Below, one piece after another: positions 16,248 through 22,859 of a DNA stretch of 33,289 nucleotides. This stretch comes from Bacteroidia bacterium (GTDB lineage: Bacteria > Bacteroidota > Bacteroidia > J057): the NCBI GenBank assembly GCA_022760475.1, contig JALEFZ010000014.1, forward strand, positions 1 to 33,289, in the 5' to 3' direction. Position 1 is the first letter of the stretch. Every line of letters starts with the position of its first letter. The notes beneath the pieces were generated by a model. The model saw only the letters and a list, made by a program, of their open reading frames with translations, ran no database searches and was not told the origin of the DNA. A program made the position numbers and the translations under genes.

Positions 16248-16925
16248 ATGAGTACTATAGGAATTGTCGATGATGAAGTCCTTTTCAGAAAAGGTCTTTT
16301 CAGACTTGTGGAGAGTATTGAAGGTGTAAAGGTCGTGTTGGAAGCAGGTAATGGTCAGGACCTTTTGAAGCAGCTTCAGGACTTGCGTGATTCAGGTCAG
16401 GAACTGCCTGATAGCCTATTGCTGGACCTTCAAATGCCAGTCATGAACGGGGTTGAAACTGCCAAAGCTTTGCAGCAGGATTTCCCGGAAATAAATGTGA
16501 TCATTCTTTCTACCCATTTCAGCAAAGCCTTTGTGCTAAATATGATTGAGTTGGGAGCCTCTTCATATCTGTCTAAAAGCATGCCTCCAGAGGAAATGGA
16601 AAAAACCATTCTTGAAGTAGCGGAAAAAGGGTGCTATTACAATGATGAGGTCATGAAAATCATGATCGATAACCTTCGAAATAAAGATAAGGTCAAAGCC
16701 AGTTTTGAGCCACAACTCACTGCCCGTGAAAAGGAAGTTCTCCAATTGATCTGCGAACAGCATACGGCTCCGGAAATAGCAGAAAAACTATTCATCAGTC
16801 GAAGAACAGTAGAATCTCATCGAAACAACCTTTTGATGAAATTAAACTGTAAAAACATTGCTGGCTTGGTGGTATATGCCATTCAACACAAGCTGGTAAA
16901 GCTCAATCCTACGCAGTTTTGGTAA
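16248..16925 (+). CDS. NarL/FixJ-type response regulator
   Basis: A 225-residue cytoplasmic regulator. The receiver domain (about 1-120) has the acidic pocket D8-D9, phosphoacceptor Asp60 in LLLDLQMPVMNG, a Ser/Thr at 88-89 and Lys110. The C-terminal LuxR-type HTH covers about 158-216 (LTAREKEVLQLI, then APEIAEKLFISRRTVESHRNN). It probably receives phosphate from the kinase encoded at 16909-17691. The degenerate kinase lies just upstream on the same strand, and the 3' end overlaps the end of the convergent intact kinase gene by 17 bp. Targets are unknown; the shared motif upstream of the two lipoproteins is one candidate. Confidence 0.95.
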   Translation: MSTIGIVDDEVLFRKGLFRLVESIEGVKVVLEAGNGQDLLKQLQDLRDSGQELPDSLLLDLQMPVMNGVETAKALQQDFPEINVIILSTHFSKAFVLNMIELGASSYLSKSMPPEEMEKTILEVAEKGCYYNDEVMKIMIDNLRNKDKVKASFEPQLTAREKEVLQLICEQHTAPEIAEKLFISRRTVESHRNNLLMKLNCKNIAGLVVYAIQHKLVKLNPTQFW

Positions 16926-17691
16926 TGATGGCCTTGAATCCTTTTCCGATTTCGGATTCATAGTCAATGTTTGCTCCGCACATATTCAACCTGCTCTCAA
17001 TGTTGAGGGTCCCCATTCCCTTGCTTTCCTTGAGCTTCTTTACATCAACCCCCTTTCCATTGTCTTGATAAGAGATTTGAAAGTTCGGGGGAGAAGTTTC
17101 CAGCTCCAACTTTACATTCGAAGCCTTCCCATGCAGCACCGAATTTTTTACCAACTCCTGGACGACACGAAATAGATTCAGCTCAGTCAGGTTGTCATCC
17201 AGCCTTTCGATTGCTCCTTTTGCTTCAAAATCAAAAACAAGATCTGTTTTTTCATAATTGTCTTTCAACTCATTGATGGCAGCTACCAAGCCAAAATCAT
17301 CGAGTACAGGGGGTAGTAGGTCATGAGAAATTTGTCGGGTGGTATCCACCGTATTGACTAGGAGCTCATTGATTTCATCAATGGTTTCCTCTTCTCCTGA
17401 TTGCTTTTTCAGGAAGCGCAGGTTCAGTAGAATGACATTTAGCCTGGAACCCACTGCGTCGTGAAGATCCCTTGCAATTCGTTTTCTTTCTTTTTCCTGG
17501 GTTTTTATGGTAGAATAAAGCATCTCCTCCTGATGTTTGAGCAGGAGGGCTTGCTGTTGCATTTTTTCGTTGAGAAGTCTACGTTGAGAAGTGAAGAAAA
17601 TGACCAACAGCCCAATTGCAAAAAGTAGCATGGCCAGGATTCCGACACTTATCAGTAAGAAAAAATCATTCGGTTGAATGTTATTTTCCAT
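16909..17691 (-). CDS. Sensor histidine kinase, HisKA_3/HATPase
   Basis: A 260-residue inner-membrane kinase. One N-terminal helix (about 11-33) is followed by a short coiled coil, the phosphoacceptor box ERKRIARDLHDAVG (His77), and an ATPase domain with an intact N-box (QELVKNSVLHG, Asn183), G1 box (DNGKGVD, Asp210) and GMGTLN. There is almost no periplasmic sensor, so the signal must come through the membrane, the coiled coil or a partner. It is convergent with the LuxR-type regulator, with a 17-bp tail overlap. A pairing with that regulator is inferred from family types and position. A TATATTTG -7 element lies about 27 bp before the ATG. Confidence 0.94.
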   Translation of the reverse strand: MENNIQPNDFFLLISVGILAMLLFAIGLLVIFFTSQRRLLNEKMQQQALLLKHQEEMLYSTIKTQEKERKRIARDLHDAVGSRLNVILLNLRFLKKQSGEEETIDEINELLVNTVDTTRQISHDLLPPVLDDFGLVAAINELKDNYEKTDLVFDFEAKGAIERLDDNLTELNLFRVVQELVKNSVLHGKASNVKLELETSPPNFQISYQDNGKGVDVKKLKESKGMGTLNIESRLNMCGANIDYESEIGKGFKAIITKTA

Positions 17692-17717
17692 TGCTTATAG
17701 TCCAGGTTAATTCAGCT

Positions 17718-17725
17718 CAAATATA
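17718..17725 (-). promoter_or_regulatory. Candidate -7 element for the histidine kinase
   Basis: The minus strand reads TATATTTG, an exact TAnnTTTG, placing transcription start roughly 20 bp before the kinase ATG at 17691. No clear TTG is found at -33. Confidence 0.4.
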
Positions 17726-17754
17726 TTCAAAAAATTGAGAGTGTTGCCTAGCGA

Positions 17755-17801
17755 AACTTGATATTGTTCACTTATAAAGAATCATTTTGGTATATCAAGT
17801 T
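17755..17801. promoter_or_regulatory. Inverted repeat upstream of the kinase promoter
   Basis: AACTTGATAT (17755-17764) is repeated in inverse as ATATCAAGTT (17792-17801) with a 27-nt spacer. It lies upstream of the kinase -7 element, a position suited to an activator or repressor site, possibly for the adjacent response regulator. Confidence 0.45.
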
Positions 17802-17852
17802 TAACGCTTTGGGATGATTAATTAACCCAAGTTGCCCGAACTAAAACTGTAG

Positions 17853-17871
17853 GTTGTCTGGAATTGACAAC
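17853..17871 (-). terminator. Weak hairpin after the thioesterase gene
   Basis: GTTGTC pairs with GACAAC across a 7-nt loop, about 50 bp after the thioesterase stop on the minus strand. No T-run follows, so terminator activity is uncertain. Confidence 0.25.
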
Positions 17872-17922
17872 TTCGCCTTTAATCGAATAGAAGCGTGTAC
17901 CACCACCAGAAACTTGAGCTAA

Positions 17923-18663
17923 TTAGTCTTTCCATATCGAGATAGCCAGAGCTGATGGCTTCCCATCTGATAATCTTTGAATTTCATGTAAAAACTCTGA
18001 TTTTCCTTTTTGATGATAGGAGGATTTGACCCGATCTCCGGCATGCGTTTCTGCTTTGAAGTGTACTTCTATGGATTGAAGTTGGCGAGAGTCCAGCCAT
18101 TTTTCGCCAAATGCCTCCAGGGCCCAACGGAAGTAATGGGTATTGCTCACGTGGTGGTTGGGGTCAAGTTCGTGCCAGCTTACAGGAAACTCCGCCGAAG
18201 CACCTATCTCCTTTAATGGCCTTAGTCTTTGGTTTGCCCTTGGCAGAGGCTCGCGTCCTGGAGGGACCTGAACCAATGGTTCCATATAATCCCGTAGGGT
18301 AGTCATTTTACGACTTGTGAGGTCCATGACCAACCAAGTGGAAGCGGCCTCAGCAACCAGTTCATTTTTCTGGTTGAATGCCCTGTAATCGCGATACACA
18401 AATGTCCTGTCATTTCCGGAAGGGTAGGACTCTATGGTCAGGTCTTCATTATGGTCAGGATATTGATGGACTTCGAGGCGATATTTGATCATTGCCCAGG
18501 TAATACCCTCATTGTGAAGGTCATAAACAGAAGCCCCCAATAATTCTGCATTGTCCCAGGCAACGATGTGCATCATATCTATGAGGGAAGGGACAGTAAT
18601 CTTTCGATTGGGACCTACATGATGAGGCCTGATTCGATGAGTTTGTTGGGTAACTTGTGCCAT
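17923..18663 (-). CDS. Acyl-ACP thioesterase (FatA/FatB-like)
   Basis: A 246-residue cytoplasmic double-hotdog thioesterase that releases fatty acids from acyl carrier protein. The first hotdog holds TVPSLIDMMHIVAWDNAELLG and GITWAMIKYRLEVHQYP. The second carries the catalytic segment HELDPNHHVSNTHYFRWALEA, matching the D.N.HV.N..Y pattern of the family. The length fits bacterial members. No fatty-acid genes lie beside it. Upstream on the same strand is the leader-RNA unit that terminates about 140 bp before its ATG, so attenuation of this gene by that unit is possible but unproven. Confidence 0.88.
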   Translation of the reverse strand: MAQVTQQTHRIRPHHVGPNRKITVPSLIDMMHIVAWDNAELLGASVYDLHNEGITWAMIKYRLEVHQYPDHNEDLTIESYPSGNDRTFVYRDYRAFNQKNELVAEAASTWLVMDLTSRKMTTLRDYMEPLVQVPPGREPLPRANQRLRPLKEIGASAEFPVSWHELDPNHHVSNTHYFRWALEAFGEKWLDSRQLQSIEVHFKAETHAGDRVKSSYHQKGKSEFLHEIQRLSDGKPSALAISIWKD

Positions 18664-18804
18664 TTGAATTTGGGTAGGAAAGAAGGGAGCTTGACTTCAT
18701 TGTCCGGTAACAATTTTAAGAAATTCCTTTGCTATGAAAAATAGCTAATGTGCCTTGTCTCAATGAATAATGCCAAACCAGCTTTTTCTTACCGAAGCAG
18801 CTAC

Positions 18805-18835
18805 AAAAAAAGCCAGCACCCGCTACGGTACTGGC
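18805..18835 (-). terminator. Intrinsic terminator of the leader RNA unit
   Basis: On the minus strand GCCAGTACC pairs with GGTGCTGGC (one G-U pair) around a six-nt loop, followed by seven Ts. Confidence 0.85.
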
Positions 18836-18925
18836 CATATTTCCTAAGTTAGCTTGTATTTCATCTAAGTATCCGTGGGGGATACATTCACCTTTAAGCC
18901 AACGAAGGTACCAAACGGTTTGCGA

Positions 18926-18985
18926 TTAGAACTTCGCAGCGTTAATGGTGATGAAATTGACAAACTGGAAACTAAGTCGATTCAT
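18926..18985 (-). CDS. 19-residue leader-type peptide behind a very strong ribosome binding site
   Basis: The ORF runs from ATG (18985) to TAA (18926) and encodes MNRLSFQFVNFITINAAKF. It has four Phe and four Asn but is not dominated by one residue, so classical amino-acid attenuation is not obvious. Support comes from the ribosome binding site four bases before the ATG and from its position within a unit with promoter and terminator. It may be a regulatory leader peptide, a bioactive small protein, or a ribosome-engaging decoy. Confidence 0.55.
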   Translation of the reverse strand: MNRLSFQFVNFITINAAKF

Positions 18986-18989
18986 GATT

Positions 18990-19000
18990 ACCTCCTTTCT
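18990..19000 (-). promoter_or_regulatory. Extended Shine-Dalgarno, 11-nt match to the 16S 3' tail
   Basis: The minus strand reads AGAAAGGAGGT, a perfect complement of ACCUCCUUUCU at the 3' end of 16S rRNA, followed by AATC and ATG. Bacteroidota genes rarely use SD pairing because the anti-SD is occluded in their ribosomes, so this match is exceptional within the window. It fixes the start at 18985. Confidence 0.8.
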
Positions 19001-19090
19001 TTTAGGTGAAACATCCCAGCAGGCCTCAGCTCGGCACTACCCGTAGCTTACTCTTTCCTGTGGTCGATGGCTACGTGCCATCTCGCATTC

Positions 19091-19120
19091 CTAAGGTAGC
19101 TTTTTTGTAGAATATTTCAA
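19091..19120 (-). promoter_or_regulatory. Bacteroidota-type promoter for the leader RNA
   Basis: On the minus strand TTG (19120-19118) is followed 19 nt later by TACCTTAG (19098-19091), one base from TAnnTTTG. The spacing fits the -33/-7 rule. A GGGCAAAAGCCC inverted repeat (19121-19132) abuts the -33 element and could be an operator. Confidence 0.6.
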
Positions 19121-19132
19121 GGGCTTTTGCCC

Positions 19133-19365
19133 AGTTTTTTTGAAAAAATCAGGCTTACTAAATAATAGAGGCAATATTTAGTTGAGAATCAGCTAGAAGG
19201 GATTTTTTATCATGTATAAATAAGGCTATTTGATTGTTAGTGTTCAATCTTGCCCAAAATATCATTCAAAGTAGATATGACTGGCTTGAAATTTCTTTTA
19301 AACAGCTTCATTGTGCATCTTGAAGGCAATCCCTGCAATCCTTCATTAAGGACTCGAATATTGCC
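19133..19365. other. Non-coding region upstream of the ECF sigma gene
   Basis: AT-rich, with no ORF supported. No exact TAnnTTTG was found on the plus strand, so the promoter of the sigma operon is not identified and could be autoregulated through a non-consensus site. Confidence 0.4.
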
Positions 19366-19926
19366 ATGGCTCAGGAAAATAAATACGCCATCCAAAGCGA
19401 TGAAGAATTTGAGCAACTGTTCAGGTTGCACTTTCTTCCCCTGAAAGCCTATGCCCAAAAATGGCTAAAAGATCCCCTAGAAGCGGAAGAGATTGTGCAG
19501 GAAGTTTTTGTCCAACTATGGGAGAAACGCTTTCAATTGAACATCAATACTTCTATCAAGGCATATCTTTTCAGGGCGGTATATCATAAGGTTTTAAACA
19601 TCCATCGGCATGAAAAAGTCCGTCATGCCCATCAGGAGTATGCGCAAAGCAAGGGGACCAAACTGGAGTTTGAAGATCCCGCAGAGACGGTGGAATTAAA
19701 GGATAGGATTGCAGCAGCCATCGGGATGCTTCCACAAAAGTGTGGCGAAGTTTTTAAAATGAGTCGACTCGAGGGATTAAGTTATAAAGAGATCGCACAA
19801 AAAATGAACATCTCACCTAAAACTGTTGAGGTGCAAATGGGTAAAGCCTTGAAACTTTTGAGAAAAAGCCTGAGGGACTACCTCCCAATTTTATTTTGGA
19901 TATTTTTCTTATGGAATAAGGGATAA
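19366..19926 (+). CDS. ECF RNA polymerase sigma factor (Bacteroidota FecI-like)
   Basis: A 186-residue sigma-70 family protein. Region 2 is visible (FEQLFRLHFLPLKAYAQKWL, then DPLEAEEIVQEVFVQLWEKR). Region 4 follows at about 120-170 (MLPQKCGEVFKMSRLEGLSYKEIAQ, then MNISPKTVEVQMGKALKLL). It is followed 24 bp later by a FecR anti-sigma factor, the standard Bacteroidota cell-surface-signalling pair. The C-terminus ends in a hydrophobic IFFLWNKG tail, common in this subfamily. Confidence 0.95.
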   Translation: MAQENKYAIQSDEEFEQLFRLHFLPLKAYAQKWLKDPLEAEEIVQEVFVQLWEKRFQLNINTSIKAYLFRAVYHKVLNIHRHEKVRHAHQEYAQSKGTKLEFEDPAETVELKDRIAAAIGMLPQKCGEVFKMSRLEGLSYKEIAQKMNISPKTVEVQMGKALKLLRKSLRDYLPILFWIFFLWNKG

Positions 19927-19950
19927 TTGAATTTGAAGTGACACAGCTAT

Positions 19951-20940
19951 ATGGAAGATCAAGATTTTTTGGCGCCCGATGAATTGCTGGTCAAGTACCT
20001 TGGCAATGAGGCCTCTACCCAGGAAAGGGAAGAGGTGGAGCGCTGGTTGGCTCAAGATCTTCAAAACAAGAGGTATTTCGATGAATTATCCCTGATTTGG
20101 GGGAAAAGTACGGAGGTAGATCAAGGCGATCTCGAAAGTCTTGATCGGGCCTGGGGCAATTTCAAAGAAAAAGTTGCCAGCCCGAAGGTGCTTCCCCTTC
20201 AAAGGAATTATTGGCTGATGGCTGCTGCCTTTGCCCTACTCGCCCTTTCCATTGGAGCCATATTATTTTTTAATAGACAAACTCAGGAAGCAATTCCTGC
20301 ATTTACATTATATGAGTCTACAGATTCGGATAGGACAGTTATACTTGCGGATAGCAGTCAAGTTTACCTGAAGCAAACTTCTAAACTGCAGGTAGCATCC
20401 AATTATGGCCAGGGAAGTAGAAAGATGATTTTGGAAGGAAAAGCTGTTTTTGACGTGGAACCTGATCCTGAGGTTCCCTTTGTGGTGATTGCAAATGACG
20501 TTGAGGTGAAGGTACTGGGAACGGTCTTCGAAGTGGATATGAGAAAAAATGGCGTTGCAGTAGCCGTACAAAGAGGAAAAGTTCAGGTTTCTGCAAGTGA
20601 AGAGAAAAAGGTGATTCTTGAGAAAGGAGAAAAAATTGATCCGGTATCTGCATCCAATTGGAATCCTGAAGTTCTAGCCATAGAGAGCAATCGTTTTTCC
20701 TGGCAGAATAAGAGTTTTCTTTTTGAAAATACCTACATGAGAGATGTTCTAGCTGACCTCATGGCAACTTACCAAGTTGATATTTCTATAAATAACTCAG
20801 CCCTAAATAACTGTATAGTAACTACCCGCTTTGAAGGAGAGTCCCTTCCCTACATTCTTGATGTCCTTGGAGTGATGCTTGAGTTTGAATGGGAACAAAA
20901 GGGCGATGCCTATGTCCTGATGGGGGGTGGTTGTAAATAA
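19951..20940 (+). CDS. FecR-type anti-sigma factor
   Basis: A 329-residue inner-membrane protein. A cytoplasmic N-terminus (about 1-88) would hold the sigma factor; one helix (YWLMAAAFALLALSIGAILF, about 90-110) crosses the membrane. The periplasmic FecR domain (about 130-230: VILADSSQVYLK, GKAVFDV, VEVKVLGTVFEVD) is followed by a DUF4974 domain (FLFENTYMRDVLADLMATYQ). It normally takes its signal from the N-terminal domain of a TonB-dependent receptor; here the next gene has only part of such a receptor. Confidence 0.95.
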   Translation: MEDQDFLAPDELLVKYLGNEASTQEREEVERWLAQDLQNKRYFDELSLIWGKSTEVDQGDLESLDRAWGNFKEKVASPKVLPLQRNYWLMAAAFALLALSIGAILFFNRQTQEAIPAFTLYESTDSDRTVILADSSQVYLKQTSKLQVASNYGQGSRKMILEGKAVFDVEPDPEVPFVVIANDVEVKVLGTVFEVDMRKNGVAVAVQRGKVQVSASEEKKVILEKGEKIDPVSASNWNPEVLAIESNRFSWQNKSFLFENTYMRDVLADLMATYQVDISINNSALNNCIVTTRFEGESLPYILDVLGVMLEFEWEQKGDAYVLMGGGCK

Positions 20941-20951
20941 AAGCCTTTCGT

Positions 20952-22844
20952 ATGGCTAGAAAAAATTTATTGGTCTGCTTCATTTTTATCCTGCTTGTCA
21001 TATCCTGTTCCCAGGCTCAGGTAAATATTTTAAATAAGGAAATTGCCTTCGAATATAATGGTATCCCTTTATCGGAGGCCCTTACTGATATTGCTGAAAA
21101 AGGAGACTTTTTCATCGCTTATAGCCCTTCCATCTTACCTGAGAAAAAACGAGTTAGCATTGCATCGAGCCATGCCACCGTAAAAGAAGGCCTCAATAAG
21201 GTATTGGAGGGGACTTCTCTGAAATACAAATTGTTGGGGGATCATATAATTTTACAAAAACAGGCAGCCAGAAAGAATAATTTACCTGAATCCAGACCTA
21301 AAACGCCAAGCTCTCCTGCTGTTCCGAGTTTTGTCTACATCAGGGGAAAGGTGAGAGACAATTACTCCAAAAAGGGTTTAGGGAATGCCATTATCATGGA
21401 GGAGAATGACAAATTTAAACCCATTTACACCAATGATGAAGGTCGTTTTGAAATTAAATTAGCCCGAAAGGACTCCTTTTCTCTTCTCATTTATAAAGAA
21501 AATTTTCATCCTACCAGACATCAAGTTCACAGTTCACTGGATCAGGAAATAGGGATCATTGAATTAAAAAATTTTACCGTAGCCAACATTTCAGATCGGA
21601 TGGTCAGGACCGAATTGGCCGTTCCTATCAATCCCCTTTCTGAGGTTTTGTGGGTAAGGTTTTTGGTTAATGATTCATTGATGGAGGCGGTAGAAAGCAA
21701 AAAAGGAGTGGTCCCCTTACAACTGAGTTTCCTACCCAGAATTGGTACCCATTGGCTTCAAGGCAAACATGACTTGGGAGGGATTTCTGTAAATCTGATT
21801 GCTGGTTATGCCCACAGCCTGAAAGGACTGGAAGTTGGGGGTTGTCTGAATGCGATTCGGCAAGATATGAGTGGTCTCCAAATTGCTGGAATGGCGAATG
21901 TTGTAGGTGGAAGCGTCAATGGGTTACAAGCGGCAGGTGGTTTTAACTTGAACTTTTCTTATTTCAGAGGAATGCAGGTGGCGGGTTTCTTCAATGCAGC
22001 CAGTCAGATGAAGGCAGGCCTACAGATTGCAGGTGCAGCAAATTTACTCAGGGGAAGCATGAACGGAGCGCAAATTGCAGGTGCCATTAACCTAAGTCCA
22101 GGCGATATAAACGGACTCCAGATAAGCGGATTCAGTTCTTTATCCTGGGGAAGAATGAGGGGGGCACAGATTAGTGGAGCGCTTAATCTTGGAGGAGATG
22201 TCCAGGGTATGCAAATGGCTGGCTTGTTGAATATCGCTGGAAATATGCGTGGCTTTCAATTGGCTCCAATTAATGTAGGAATTAATGTATCCGGCTTTCA
22301 GTTGGGCATCATCAATATTGCTGACAGTGTATCCCGCGCACCTATCGGACTGATCAATATCGTCAGGAAAGGCTATCAAGGCATCGAGTTCGGTGCTGAT
22401 GAGTGGTGGCCTTTACAGGGGACCATCCGAATGGGAGTACCCAGGTATTACACCATTGTCCAGGTCCTCTACAATCCTCGAAATCCATACAGCAACTTGG
22501 GGTATAGTGCTGGAATGGGGCTGATGTTGACAGCCAGGAGACCCATGCAGTGGAAACTGGAAGGGCTTTATTCTTCTTTCTTGGGAAATAGAATTAATGG
22601 GCAGCGAATTCAACTGCGTACTGGGGCAGAATGGCCTTTTGGAAGGCACTTTTATGCCGCTTTTGGTCCATCTGTAAATTATTATTCCAGCTTCAGTGGT
22701 GTAGCCCTGGATGGTTTGGAAGATGGCCTTCCTTATGCATTATGGAAGGGTTTTGGCAATTCTTCTAGCTTCCGACAAGTGTGGGTTGGCTTCTATGTTG
22801 GAATAGGTTTTAAAAAAAATCACGCCTTGAGTAAGGGTAGGTAG
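20952..22844 (+). CDS. STN + carboxypeptidase-regulatory-like protein with LA_2272-type surface repeats
   Basis: A 630-residue envelope protein with an N-terminal export signal (LLVISCSQAQ; lipobox-like, so lipidation is possible). Residues about 24-102 are an STN domain (IAFEYNGIPLSEALTDIAEK, ending KYKLLGDHIILQK). About 125-205 is a carboxypeptidase-regulatory-like beta domain (YIRGKVRDNYSKKGLGNAII, NDEGRFEIKL). From about 290 to 465 run ten or so repeats of about 16 residues, G.Q.AG..N, as in the LA_2272 surface-repeat family. The last 150 residues are Gly/Tyr-rich and strand-like. It lacks TonB plug and 22-strand barrel, although STN plus the regulatory domain is the usual start of a TonB receptor. 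It starts 11 bp after the FecR stop. Confidence 0.85.
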   Translation: MARKNLLVCFIFILLVISCSQAQVNILNKEIAFEYNGIPLSEALTDIAEKGDFFIAYSPSILPEKKRVSIASSHATVKEGLNKVLEGTSLKYKLLGDHIILQKQAARKNNLPESRPKTPSSPAVPSFVYIRGKVRDNYSKKGLGNAIIMEENDKFKPIYTNDEGRFEIKLARKDSFSLLIYKENFHPTRHQVHSSLDQEIGIIELKNFTVANISDRMVRTELAVPINPLSEVLWVRFLVNDSLMEAVESKKGVVPLQLSFLPRIGTHWLQGKHDLGGISVNLIAGYAHSLKGLEVGGCLNAIRQDMSGLQIAGMANVVGGSVNGLQAAGGFNLNFSYFRGMQVAGFFNAASQMKAGLQIAGAANLLRGSMNGAQIAGAINLSPGDINGLQISGFSSLSWGRMRGAQISGALNLGGDVQGMQMAGLLNIAGNMRGFQLAPINVGINVSGFQLGIINIADSVSRAPIGLINIVRKGYQGIEFGADEWWPLQGTIRMGVPRYYTIVQVLYNPRNPYSNLGYSAGMGLMLTARRPMQWKLEGLYSSFLGNRINGQRIQLRTGAEWPFGRHFYAAFGPSVNYYSSFSGVALDGLEDGLPYALWKGFGNSSSFRQVWVGFYVGIGFKKNHALSKGR

Positions 22845-22859
22845 CTCCTGAGGTGACAC

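Larger units (their letters stand above)
18805..19085 (-). ncRNA. Structured leader RNA with super-SD and 19-codon ORF
   Basis: This is a self-contained minus-strand transcription unit: promoter at 19091-19120, start expected near 19085, terminator ending at 18805. The 5' part can form a hairpin GATGGC/GCCATC (19066-19082) and a second hairpin at 19028-19048 (AGCT, CGG/CCG). The two can instead pair with each other: GGCAC-GTAGC of the first matches GCTAC and GTGCC of the second, so the folds are mutually exclusive, as in switches. After the ORF come ACCTT/AAGGT and GTATCC/GGATAC hairpins and then the terminator. I cannot match it to a known riboswitch or ncRNA class. It may act alone or attenuate the thioesterase gene about 140 bp downstream. 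Confidence 0.6.

Noticed and set aside
18981..19000. Plus-strand GATTACCTCCTTTCT looked like a 16S rRNA 3' end
   Set aside because: Flanking sequence does not match the conserved 16S end (no GTAACC or GGCTGG before it). The minus-strand reading as a ribosome binding site before an ATG explains it better.
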